Shown here piece by piece: positions 13,055 through 24,435 of a stretch of 64,000 nt of DNA. This stretch comes from Pegea sp. RAD2-039. Lineage: Eukaryota > Chordata > Thaliacea > Salpida > Salpidae. The notes beneath the pieces were generated by a model. It had not been told where the DNA came from. It made no database searches and saw only the letters and a program-made list of their open reading frames with translations. Made by a program: the position numbers and the translations under genes. The DNA lies in assembly GCA_034620365.1 (NCBI GenBank), contig JAQGEQ010000071.1, positions 4,402,001-4,466,000 of the forward strand, in the 5' to 3' direction. Every line of letters starts with the position of its first letter. Within the stretch, counting starts at the first letter, position 1.

Positions 13055-13203
13055 TAATATTTTTTGGACGTTTGCGTCACCTAGAAGCGTTGTCATTAAC
13101 CAGACTCACAGGGCCCTTCTAACCGGGATTTTTATATATGTTCACCTGGAATAGAACCCGGAACCTCCGCTTGGTTGACATGGTAACCGCTTCACTACAC
13201 AAA
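13055..13203 (-). mobile_element. tRNA-derived SINE, 5' part (copy 1)
   Basis: On the minus strand the segment starts with a tRNA-like head, TGTAGTGAAGCGG (A-box-like) followed by GGTTCCGGGTTCTATTCC (B-box-like), then runs into a body shared with the copies at 21662 and 46945: a GTTAGAAGGGCCCTGTG block and CGCTTCTAGGTGACGCAAA. It is truncated after that block. The tRNA-like head does not fold as a complete tRNA by eye, so it is a SINE head and not a tRNA gene. Confidence 0.65.
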
Positions 13204-14520
13204 TGACATCTACTAATGTAAATGGAGATATAAAGCTTTCTCGCTGCGAGGAAGAGCAGGACGGAAGCAATCACAAACGGCGGCGGGAGAAATATTTTCC
13301 TAAAAATAAAAGTAAATTCCGTAGAAGTTGCTACAACCACGGCGGAAGAGAGGATAGTAAAAGCGGGTCGACGAACTTTGTAGCGCTAGAGCTTCCTTCC
13401 CATCCTTTTTATTGTTGCATTCCCATTTTGCCCTTCTATTTAGTATGCACGTTATTGGTGCAACAGCTCCCTACCATGCACACTCTTAAGTTCTTGGAGA
13501 CACAAAAACGACCTTATGGAGTAGAAGAACTTTGTTTCCGAGGATATTTAGTGGAAAGAGATCTAATCAAGTCTCTGAACTGATTAAACAATCTACTAAT
13601 AGAGCGCAGGGACTTTTTTGGCTTATGAACATAAGTAGATAAGTTTATAAATTCTTGGATAAGTTCCATTAATTCGTAATGAAAGGAGAAAAGGGGTGAT
13701 ATGATATGAATCACGATGGAGATTGATTTGACGAAGCAAGAAGAGAACTTCGTACTTTCATTTAGGAAGAACAGATATTAAAAGTTCCTGTCCTTATTCT
13801 AGCCGATAAGCAAGATGATGGTAATGTAAAGAAGGTTGAACTGCTAGATGCTAACCTGATGTACGCTCGAGTCAGCTGAGAATTCCTTTGAATTTCTGAG
13901 AATTTTCGAGTCCGGATGGCAGAGAATTTTATTGAGGGATCTAGCCAGATAACCAAATGCTGATGAACAGGACTTAGACGTTCATTGAGGACCGTTTAAT
14001 AGAAAAGATAGTCCCCGACGGTTTCACCAAGTGATATAAAGAAGAATCCCGATGACAACATCATGACTAGAGAGGAAGAAGATGAAGAGAGGGATGAATC
14101 TAGGGTGTAGGTTTCCCACGACGGCAAGCGTTGAAGGTTTAGATACCAGGAGTGGTAACATCAGCCCGAAGAGCGGGAGAAACGGTGATGTTGAGGTTTG
14201 GTGGTCCGCCAGATCATTAAAAGGCTTACCTCCAAAGCGCTGTGGTTAGGACTGATTATCGTTGATTGGCATAATGACACAACATACGATCTTTACTGGT
14301 TGGGGAGAATGTGGTACATTTGAAATATAAAAAAGTAAAGTATTTTGCCGCCAGCGTAAATGAGTTGAATATCATTATCATATAGACGGTTGTCATTTGG
14401 TAATAGGCTGTGTTGTGAGCGGCGCGTATTGTTAGTTATCATTGTAGTAAGTCGCCTTATTTGAATAAAGCTCGATATAAAGAGTCAATATTTCATGAAA
14501 TGATTTCACCTTATTGAAGA
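13204..14520. other. GC-richer decayed segment of unknown origin, with ARF/SAR-like fragment
   Basis: This block has clearly higher GC than its flanks and no long coherent frame. On the plus strand at about 13727-13870 one frame, interrupted by one stop, reads FDEARRELRTFI then EEQILKVPVLILADKQD. That resembles the region of ARF/ARL/SAR small GTPases ending in the NKxD guanine-specificity motif (here DKQD), so a piece of a GTPase pseudogene is possible. The remainder shows no recognisable protein. It could also belong to the decayed LINE that begins at 15030. Confidence 0.35.
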
Positions 14521-15029
14521 GGCTAGGTGGGCAGCCAATCTCTAAAAGTATCGAAAAGATACATTCCCTACAAAAGCTTTAGTCGATGAATACGATATAG
14601 AAAAGACTCTGTTATTATTTCTATTTTTCTTGTGGTCAACACACAGAAAAAATCAAGTCGAGTGTTTTGTGACTCACAGACGAAGAAGTAGCTTACGAGC
14701 AAATGCCTATGATGTCTTGTCGTGCCTTTTCTACACAGTTTCATTAGAATATCGTGGAAAAGGGGACAGAAAGCGAATAAAAATAATATAAATTATTTTA
14801 GAACAAAATAAAATCAATTATTTGAGTCCTTATAGTTAACAAAAGGTAAAGTGATAATTTTTAATCATGTTCCTTGTCATACAAACACAAGAAAATTAGT
14901 CACTGATTAAATAACATAAAAAGCTCAAATAGTATTAATTAATATTATCAGAAAACTTAAAAAAATTAATTCAATTTGTTCTTCCCTCCAACATTTGATT
15001 AAATGAAAAGGGGTAGAAGGCAAGTTTTA
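14521..15029. other. Intergenic, AT-rich
   Basis: No gene seen. It separates the GC-richer block from the LINE endonuclease relic. Confidence 0.4.
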
Positions 15030-16282
15030 TATTGTTCAGTAGGTCAAGTGGTTTACCTTCGCTACCTGGTGCTTTCCAGGAACCCATTGCTGAGTTCTTG
15101 CTCTTGTTGGCTCACAATTTAGATCGTGTATGATTGGTCATTCCATTTACCAAGCACGGTCTTCGTCACGGTATTTTGTTGGGAGTAAACGAACGAAAAA
15201 TGTTTCACCCACCTAACCTAGCTGGTAGTCTTTATTGTACAAGATATCTCCTGCAACCGATTGCAGAGTAGACGGTTGTACATCAAACACCATCGTAAAC
15301 CGGTTTGGTGTCACCTTTTGCAGCTGCAAATTTTATCGCACATTTTCTTGTAGCTTTACGAAATGTAGCTTCACGCAAACCACTCTGAGTTGTTTGGTTA
15401 GGGATCTTGTTATTGCTTTGCATGCAAGACGCTTCCGCTCAACGAGATGATGAAGTATCGATCTTTTCTTCGAAGCAGTCCTTACTACTAAAAGTATTTT
15501 TTCCAAAAGCTTTCAGTGCGTTATTGTAGAACTCAAAGTTCATTTTAGACCAGGACAAATAGGTATTGGTGTCTATGATGATGTTAACTTATCCATTAAG
15601 ATTTAGAATTCTACAACTTTCTCCGGTACACGCATTGTAATGGTGTCTAAGCGCGTTTTACGAGCTGTTCTTGCTCCTGACTTGTACTTTATCTTACTCG
15701 AAAGACGTAATTTGGACTGGAGAGTTATCGCTGTTGCAATCAGCAGTATGATGTAATATCAATCGCACGTTGGCTAGAAGACTATGTCTTACTAGAGTGA
15801 GGTATAGCTGATGCCAATGCTTAGAGCATTAGTGTCTCCAGGAAACTTTGTGTTGTGGTTTGGTCAGGAAAAAGAATGCAAAAATTTTGCTAGTGAAAAA
15901 GCTCGAGAAAGCGTTGACGGTTAGAGTTTATCTTACCAAAACAAAACGTCCAAGGCATGGAGTCCAGGAATGGTTAACTCTTGCATTAAATCGCCCAGAT
16001 GTGGTTGGGAATATTGCTAGTGACCAGATTGAGTTTCTCATTGAACAAATCTTTCATTTCATCAGCGGTGTACAAGGTGTGCGCGTATTCGCTGACTTTT
16101 GGTGTATCTGTTCGTTGCCATTCATACTTACGACTACAAAATGTAGTAGGGTGTTTTTGACAGCAAACCTACACCATACTCTCTGCGTTCGTCGACAGGT
16201 TTTCTTTGCCAGAAAGAAGTGTAGTCTCTTTCTCTTACGGAGCCTTAATGTTGCAAAATGGCTCAAAATTTTAATTGTTTAA
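15030..16282 (-). mobile_element. Decayed LINE, endonuclease region (RTE-like / CFDP2-like)
   Basis: Translating the minus strand in all frames gives, in order, pieces of an apurinic-type LINE endonuclease: FWQRKPVDERREYGVG (near 16230-16180), YTADEMKDLFNEKL (near 16070), QRFLELF (near 15920), KPQHKVSWRH and SKHWHQL (near 15860-15810), and HHTADCNSDNSPV (near 15750-15720). These match the order in the family sold in databases as craniofacial development protein 2-like, including the SWRH and HWHQLD blocks. KAPGSEG near 15070 may be the first block before RT. The frame changes many times, so the copy is old. No RT core was found. Confidence 0.6.
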
Positions 16283-16867
16283 AATCATGGTGCTTGGTTG
16301 TGTATTTATACAAGTACACACAATGTGTGATGTCACTTATTTACATGAAAATAAATAATATGTTTACATACAACTTAAAATACTCTTAACTAATGCAAAA
16401 ATGTTTTTATCTATTAAGGAGTCGACCAGTAAGAATTGATTAGGAAAGAAATATTGTGCAAGAAATATTTTCACATTTTGTTGTGATTTAATAAAAAAAA
16501 CTCTTAGCTCGTATCTGAAATAAAAGTACTTTTTTAAGTCTTTTTAAGGTTCTCTTTTTAACTGTAAACGATTGTAATTATCCGAATATTTAAAGTTTTA
16601 CAAATCAAAATAAAAAATATGTCTTTTTTGTGCATTTTTTAAAATTATATAAATTGTTTTAGGGCGAAAAGGTATCTTTTAGTGAAATATTTGAATATTT
16701 TATTATGATCAATTATTCAAGCTGTTGAGTAATCAACTTTTAAGTATAGTATTAATCAATAACGTCTTCAGCTGAAGATACTTTTCGAATGATAAATTAT
16801 TAAAATTTTATTTAAAAATAACACAATTTAAACTCAAATATTTTTTTGATTCACCATATGCTGAAAA
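16283..16867. other. Intergenic, probable KIF3A promoter region
   Basis: AT-rich, no coding content. Its end adjoins the proposed KIF3A initiator codon, so promoter and 5' leader are expected here. Confidence 0.4.
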
Positions 16868-19800
16868 ATGCCGGTTAGTAGCTTTTATTTACCCCTTTTA
16901 ATCACTTTGAGCCAAAATTTTTTTCATTCTTTGCATTCACTATATCCTCATTATTTTCACATCAATAAAAAAGATATTTATAAATCAACATTTGCAGTTT
17001 AATTGTTTTTAAAATAAAAATATTTAAATATAAACAAGAGATTTATTCAATTATAAATTTAGTTAAGAAGCATTCGTTTTAACGATTAATATTTAGAAAT
17101 AATTTGAAACTTTGAAAATATTATGTTGATATTAGATATATGTTTCAGTATTATCTATTTAATATTTAGGTTGTGATTTGTGTTTTTACCTAATATTATG
17201 TTGATAGTCATATTACTTTATTTAAATGTTCTTAAACTAAAATCAAAATATATGTTCACTTGTACAGAAAATTGAATTTACTAAGCTACATCATATAATT
17301 AGTGAATTTAAATCTTAGCTATTAAAACAAAAATATTTTGTGATTTAATAAACAGCTATAAAATACTTTCATATTATTCAAACAATCATTTGTGCATTTT
17401 TTGAAATTACAAAAATGTTTTATAATCTTATACAAAATAAGATTATTGTAAAGAACCATGCTTTATCAAATTAAATAATTTTCAAATCATTTGGATAATA
17501 TGATTTTATTTTAAAAATTTCTTTTTATCTATAAGTTTAATTTTAATAATCACATGTTTCTAAGTTAAAATTGTTCTTATTTATTACAAAAGAACTCCAA
17601 AGCATCTGATAACGCTGACAATGTGAGAGTGGTTGTAAGATGTAGACCTATGAATGAAAAAGAAACAAATTCGAATTATACACAAGTTGTTAAAAGTAAG
17701 TTTACATTTTCTATATTATTATTCAATTTAATAAAAATATTTTCTTAAGTTGATGAAGTTCGTGGTCAAGTTATTGTTCAAGGAAATAATGATGTCCCAA
17801 AAACTTATACATTTGATACAGTTTTTGGTGCTAATAGCAAGCAATTAGATGTTTACAACCTAACTGCTCGTCCAATAGTTGATTCAGTCCTTGGTGGTTA
17901 CAACGGTATTCATAGATCTTGGAATGTTTTTAAACTCACATTTTAACTTGGAATTTTCTCAGGGACTATTTTCGCCTATGGTCAGACTGGTACTGGAAAG
18001 ACTTTCACAATGGAAGGAGTTCGAAACGTTCCTGAAAAAAGAGGCATCATCCCAAACTCATTTGCTCATATCTTCGGTCATATTGCGAAAGCTGAAGAAG
18101 AATCTCGCTTTTTAGTAAGCTCAAATACATTTCAACCCAAATTCTTTTAAAATTACAACAAATTTGTAGGTTAGAGTTTCCTATCTAGAAATATATAATG
18201 AAGAAGTTAGAGACTTGCTTGGCAAAGATCAAAAAGCTCGTCTACATCTTAAAGAGCGACCTGATATTGGTGTATATGTGAAAGATCTATCAATGTTTGT
18301 TGTAAATAATGCTGATGATATGGATAGAGTGATGACACTAGGACATAAAAACAGTGAGTCTCATCATAACAATCACATAAATTTCTATCTACTTACAAGG
18401 TATCAATCATAAATTAAGTGTCTTGTAGGATCTGTTGGAGCTACAGATATGAATGAGCAGTCTTCTAGGTCACACGCTATCTTCACAATCACAATTGAAT
18501 GCAGTGAGAAAGGAATAGACGGGCAACAACATGTCCGGGTCGGCAAATTACATCTCGTAGACTTGGCTGTGAGTTATAGAATAAAAATAGCTTCCTGTAG
18601 TACCATTCTTACTATTATTATTATTCATGAATGATTTATTTGATTAATTAGTTAGTTAATTCCTGTTTTTAAAACATCTAACTATTAGGGTTCTGAAAGA
18701 CAAGTTAAATCAGGAGCTACTGGTTTACGATTAAAAGAAGCCACAAAAATTAACCTGTCTCTTTCCACACTTGGAAATGTAATTTCTGCTTTAGTGGATG
18801 GTAGAAGTACTCATATACCATATCGGAACTCTAAACTGACCCGGATGTTACAAGATTCACTTGGAGGAAACTCGAAAACTCTTATGGTATGTAATAATCT
18901 CGAGTTAGTTCAGTAGAAGTGAGTAGCTTGTTGCAGTGTGCTAATGTTGGACCTGCTAACTACAATTACGATGAAACTATTTCAACTTTAAGATATGCTA
19001 ATCGAGCTAAAAATATCAAGAATAAAGCGGTTATCAACGAAGACCCCAAGGTTTGTAAATAAGGTTTTGTTGTTAGAAAGTCTCTGTAAAAACCAGTTTC
19101 TTCTCGACTTCATCTATTTATTTAAAATGATCTGTTTAAAGTGTCATCAGATGATCTTCATTTGTGAATCAATTTGAAATATTTGTTGTTGTAGGATGCC
19201 ATGCTACGTCAGTTCCAAAAGGAAATTGACGATTTAAAGAAAAAACTCGCAGAGGAAGGATGTTCAGGATCAGGTGATAGTAGTGAAGATGAAGTAGCTG
19301 AAGATGGAACTGTGATTCGACGAAAAAAAAGTTAAAAATGATTGTTGATGACAAACCATCTGAACTAATTGTAAGTAGGTAAGAGGAAGTTATCTCCGAA
19401 CAGGATGGCAGCTCTTCAAAAAGAAATTGATAATGAGCGCCGAAAGATGGAAGATGATAGAAATATGGCTGAAGAAGAGAAGAATCGCGTAAAGAAAGAT
19501 CTAGAAAAGAGAACTAACGAGTTACACAAAGCTAAGTGAGTAATGAGAAATGCTCTTTATTGAATTGATGTTTGAGTTGTTGTTTGTAGGCAAGACCAAC
19601 AACAATTACAAGAACGTCTGAAAGCAATGGAAAGAAAAGTGATTGTTGGCGGTGTTGACTTGCTGAAGAAGGCTGAAGAGCAGGAGAAATTACTAGAAGA
19701 GTCAAACGTTGAACTACAAGAACGTAAACAACAACAAGAAGAACTGCGAAGACAAATTGAAGATAAAGAGGTCGTAGACCCAAAATATTCAGCTTAAATT

Positions 19801-20557
19801 TAAAGATGAGATGTTGATAGGCGGAAAGATTGGATATCGAAGAGAAGTATAGTAGTTTGAAAGAAGAGGCGATCGGGAAAACGCGTAAATTGAAGAAGGT
19901 ATTTGATGATGAGTGATTACTTGATGATAAATTCCTCAAATCAAGGTTTGGACGATGTTACTTGCCTCAAAATCTGAGCTAGATGACACAAAAAGGGAAC
20001 GAGATAGAGATGTAGAAGCTCTGTTGGAAGGTATTAGAGAGACTTCTCGTGAAGTGAAGAAGCTCACGATGATCACAGAGTACTTTATTCCTCGTGAATA
20101 TCAACAAATGATTGATGAACATATGAACTGGAATGATGATATCGGTGAATGGCAATTGGTGAGGATTACAAGAACATGGCGACTTGATGATGAGTCTTTG
20201 TTTCATAGAAATGCATCGCGTACACCGGAAACAACATGCGGAAGAACCTATCGCCTCAAAATGAAGATGGTTTTAATAGTGTAAGTCTCAAGTGATCAAC
20301 ATCAATCATTTTATGTGATCTTGTTGATGATAGATGGAGTTAGATTTGTCAAATCAATATTTATCTTATACTGACGATGGAATCATTGAAACAATGAATC
20401 CTGAATCACATGGGTTTGCGGAATCTCGTAAACCAAGATTACGTTACGGAAGAAAGTAAGTTTTTATTTGATGAAATTATTGACTGAAAATCAAGTTGTG
20501 TTTAGGAAGCAACCTAAAAGTGCTCAAGAACAAATTGATGCAGTGTTGTTGGGATAG
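16868..20557 (+). CDS. KIF3A: Kinesin-2 motor subunit KIF3A
   Basis: Plus-end microtubule motor of heterotrimeric kinesin-2, driving anterograde intraflagellar transport in cilia. Splice model: 16868-16873, 17593-17695, 17750-17905, 17963-18114, 18170-18353, 18429-18568, 18689-18886, 18937-19050, 19195-19330, 19412-19535, 19590-19770, 19821-19898, 19946-20158, 20209-20280, 20334-20455, 20506-20557 (676 residues; human is about 699). Motor motifs: [16 protein letters not shown] (P-loop), [11 protein letters not shown] (switch I), LVDLAGSERQ (switch II), [16 protein letters not shown]. The coiled coil has VIVGGVDLL and [11 protein letters not shown]. The tail [16 protein letters not shown] separates KIF3A from KIF3B. 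Exon 1 is only ATGCCG, chosen because KIF3A proteins start with Met-Pro and both phase and donor (GTTAGT) fit. The 19330/19412 junction is chosen to avoid an in-frame stop. Confidence 0.93.
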
Positions 20558-21661
20558 GATGCAGAAGATCAACAACTTCTCACTCAATCTCTTTCAAATC
20601 TTTTAAAACATCAAATTCCTTCATTTTTTAGAAATGAAAAAAGATTTGACCATTTGACGATAATCGTCAACTTGTTTGTTTTTAAATCTATTTGTCTTTC
20701 CATCAATTCAACTTATTTTTCTTTTATTTGTCGTCCTTAAAAATTGCTCAAATTTTCTCAGCAAGTTCTTCAAGATAAAAAATCTAATCGCTAAGAATCA
20801 AAACATCACTAGAAGATCTTCATCTAGCTTCTGCTATTAATAAATCCCTCTTTTAATCTTATCTTTTATATTTTGTTTACTTTCTATCGTACTTTTCCGT
20901 TTTTCATCAGCTCTTGAAACTGTTAAATGATAAGTATGTGACCATCTGTCTACTATAAGTGTGTGCTTTTCCATCTATTTGTCGATATAAAGATTAAAGT
21001 AAACTTAGATAAGTTGCTGTGCTCTAGAACAAGATTCATTTCTAATAAATTGTTGATAAGAATATTTATTTGTTTGAATAAGTTAAAAGTGCTTTTAAAA
21101 ATAGATTATGGCGCCGAAAAGTTATTAGTAAATTCATAAAAAAACTTCTTTAAAAAAATACTAAAGATGCCAACGATAAATTCTTTACTTGAAACTCATC
21201 ACCTTTTTGTCACAGATTAGTTTGATTGGCTTGAAATTTTCAACTATTTTAATAAATTAAGGTTGATTTTTAGGTCTTTCTTTTAAGTTGGGTATCATAT
21301 CTCCTTCTGACGGTCATGAGATTTGATAATAGTGGACAGCAGCGTAAGTACTACCAATATTTTTAAGATTCGTAGTGGACAGTTTTTAGTATTAAGTTTC
21401 AATTTATAAGTTCACTGAAGAAAGAAAATGATAAAATAGTTGGCAGATAAAACTGGTTTATCAAAAGTTTCTTTGAATTTTTACCACATCGACGTGATTC
21501 CAATATTTTTATCTCTAATCAAAGATGACTGGTAATCACTCTAAACATCTTTTCTTTTCTAAACAACATTCTTTTACAGATAAGACTGTTTGGTTGAAAT
21601 GTATTTAGTAAAATAATGAAAAAAAATTAAAACATCTTTGCTCAATTTCATACGATTTGTT
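20558..21661. other. Intergenic downstream of KIF3A
   Basis: Contains the KIF3A 3' UTR, with an AATAAA at about 20836. AT-rich, no gene seen. Confidence 0.5.
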
Positions 21662-22015
21662 CTGTTTGTAGCGATACCGACCCACCTACCAAATTAGAGG
21701 TTTCAGGTTCGAGCCCAGAGGACACATATTTGCGACAAGGAAAAGTCCATAAGAACCTCGGGTAGAAGGGCACTGTGATTGTGGTTTATGATAAACTTCT
21801 AGAAGACGCAAAAATTCGAAATTAAAGCCTAGAGCCTCGTAGAGAGTTCATCACTGTACCCAGAGTCGTTCTGGCTGCTCCTGCGACACCAGCAAGACGT
21901 AGCTGCATCATTCCGTCTGTTCCGCTGCATAACTGGCTGACGTGGACAACAACTATATCTCTATAACTTCTGTCCTGGCATATATGGCAGTTCTCGGCCG
22001 AATTAGGTCAAAATA
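21662..22015 (+). mobile_element. tRNA-derived SINE, near full length (copy 2)
   Basis: The head has an A-box-like TAGCGATACCG and a B-box-like GGTTCGAGCCC about 35 nt apart. The body contains GAACCTCGGGTAGAAGGGCA, CTTCTAGAAGACGC, CCTGCGACACCAGCAAGACG and CCGTCTGTTCCGCTGCATAA. The same blocks, in the same order, are found at 13055-13203 (minus, head half only) and 46945-47228 (minus, body). Composition is far more GC-rich than the flanks, as expected for an inserted RNA-polymerase-III element. Confidence 0.75.
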
Positions 22016-22489
22016 AAACTTTGCTCAAATTGATAATTTGCTGTTTATAAGATTCGAGAATACTTAATGTTACTATTTGAGCAAATCGGACTCTGTGAGA
22101 AGTTTTCACTCAATAAGAAACATTTTACAAAATTTTACATTTAAGGCCAAAGTTGTTACAACATCTATTTGTAATACTTTCTCAGCTACTAATTGACTCT
22201 TAATATTCTAAAAAGTAAAACACTAACTTAGTATTCATATCTAAAAATATTAATAATAAATTACATTCACAATTTTTTTTTAACTATTTGATTCTTTACG
22301 CTTGCAAAAAGCTTGTTATTCTTAGAAGCAGCTACTAAGTTTCCAGAGTAATGAAAACATTTATTACTTTTTTAGATATTTTTTGAAGCAAATATTTTTA
22401 TAACAGAATGATCTTAACTAGCAAGTGCACAAAAATGTGCTTTCTGCTTATTACTTCCAGAAAAGACTAACAGTAGTTTTATACTTGAT
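22016..22489. other. Intergenic, AT-rich
   Basis: Nothing recognisable between the SINE and the LINE. Confidence 0.4.
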
Positions 22490-24435
22490 TTATTTATTAC
22501 AATAAATGCAAAGTGATTCTTCTGTAAGGTCTTGGTCTGTAGTTAAGTGCGGTGTTTCTGGGACCCGTTTTATGAATTGGAGTAATGATAGCTTTTTTCC
22601 AAATTTGTGGAACTCTTCCTCGCCTAAGAGTCATGTTAAAGAGTAGCGATAAAGGTAGTGATAAAGATGAAGTAGTTTTTCTTAAAAACAAAGCTGGGAT
22701 CTGATCTGGGGTGTTGGAAACTGATGATTTTAAAGAACAAATAGCCTTAGATACCATATTGACCGTTATGTCAAGATCTACCATCTCAGAGACATTTGTA
22801 AGAATGTCGGAGTAGGAAAGCAAAGGAGTATTGCCATCGTCGGTTATAAAAACGCTATTAAATTGATTGTTTAGCAACTCAGCTTTATTTTCTGGTTCCA
22901 TCACAAGCTGGTCGCTGTTATCAAGTAAGGGAAGGTATTTGAGATCTCGCCTTAAGCTTGCGATTTATGAAACCAAAAAACGTTTTCTTGCTAGGTGAAG
23001 AGAAAACTGCATTTTCCCTTCCTAAATAGAAATTATAAATAGATTTCTTGTAAACTATACAGAGATCTTTGTACAGAGATTTGATGAAAGGGTCTGTTTT
23101 AGTTTGTTTGTATAGGAGGTTTATTAAGTGTTGTAAATTCTTTAAATTTTTGGGTAAATGTGGTTTTTTCTTTGCTCTATAGAAAGGTATGAATTTTTCG
23201 ATTGACTCTTTAACGATGTTAGTAAATCTTGAGTAAATAGTATTGATGTCTTCTGAAGAGTTGAAAACAGAAATCCAGTCAACATCTGATAGAAACTTGT
23301 TAATACCATCATAATTTCCAAGATAAAAATTCCTTTTGCTTGAAGTTTTAACGTTCATAAAAAAGTTTGATGGAATTTGAATTCGATCATGTTGTAAAAA
23401 AGATTACCATCAACAAGAAAAGAATCAGGATAAAACGGTTGAAACGAATGGTATTCACAATTGTGTGCAGAGAGAGTTTAGAAAAAAAAGATGTGGTTCC
23501 AGTGGTTATTTGCCACTTCCATTTTTTGAAAAAGCCTTGACAATGGTGGACTTCGAACTTTGTATCTGAAATCAGTTGGTTGTTCATTCTGATTTCAGTT
23601 ATACGTCTCTTTTAGAAGACGCTTATTTTCTAAGCGATCATCTTCACATATATAATGTGCTACTCTGATGCGCTTGAATTTTTGTCAAACCTTAGCTTAT
23701 ACAGTTTGGCAAAAAACTTGTGTCTGTCCCATCTTTGCTGAAAGGCACTTTCAACGGTCTTTGATGATCTGAGCTTTTTGCTCCAATTCTAGTCATTGAT
23801 ATCTTTGGAACGTCCACAAAATCAAGGCTTTGAGAGCACATTTGATTAAAAAGCTTACTGTCATCATCTTCATTATTCTCACAGACGTTGAAGATGATGA
23901 CATTGTTTTCTCTATCTTCACGTTCCAAAGTAAGTTTTTTGTGCGTGTCGGTGACGTTCTTGGCAAGAAGCTGCACCATACTAGCATTTTTGTCGGAACC
24001 GGAATCACCGACCACCGAGGCCCATGTGACAGGTTTCTTTATAGAGGCATACAGTTCGTCCATTGATTTAGACAAACTAGAAATTGTTTTGTTGATCTTG
24101 ACAGCATCGTTGCTAATTTTAGATTTAAATTTGGCTAATTCAGCAGATACAGATTTGCTGATGTCGGATAATAGGTTGGATTATAATTAGATGAGGGAGC
24201 TGTTGTGTCCATGGCTCTACATTTTTTTGCTCATATCACTACAGGTGAGATGAAACCAAGAGAGACATTCAACGCATTCTATTGCCGGATCTTCACCTGA
24301 GAAAATTTTATTGCAAGATTGGCAATTGCCATTGCAAGCTTGTTTTGAAGAAGTCGGTTTATCAGGATTTTTCTTTACATTTGAACGTAAGGTCTTGCCA
24401 CTTTTATTTGGACCCACCATAGTTTTTAATTTCAT
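22490..24435 (-). mobile_element. Internally deleted CR1-type LINE with PHD finger in ORF1
   Basis: Minus strand. At 24435-24217 a 72-residue frame encodes a PHD-type zinc finger: CNGNCQSC, then ECVECLSWFHLTCSD. Next, 24190-23692 is an ORF1 body with a Lys-rich helix, WASVVG and RENNVIIFNVCEN, as in CR1-like ORF1 proteins. ORF2 is represented only by the linker before RT (23358-22921, starting NVKTSSKRNFYLGNYDG) and the first RT blocks (22904-22497, with VPQIWKKAIITPIHKTG and LNYRP). The rest of RT, including the catalytic YADD, is missing: LNYRP is followed almost at once by the 3' terminus TGCATTTATTGTAATAAATAAA. Most of the endonuclease is missing too. So it has at least two large internal deletions and cannot move by itself. 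Confidence 0.8.

Noticed and set aside
13130-13203. A tRNA gene
   Set aside because: A-box-like and B-box-like sequences are present, but no cloverleaf arms pair by eye and the body matches the dispersed SINE copies.
15848-16282. A 144-residue plus-strand protein
   Set aside because: It is antisense to the decayed LINE endonuclease blocks and has no recognisable content of its own.
20159-20280. Read-through of the KIF3A frame at 20159 without an intron
   Set aside because: It gives a tail unlike KIF3A. Removing 20159-20208 restores the tail block ending TGNNMRK and keeps phase.
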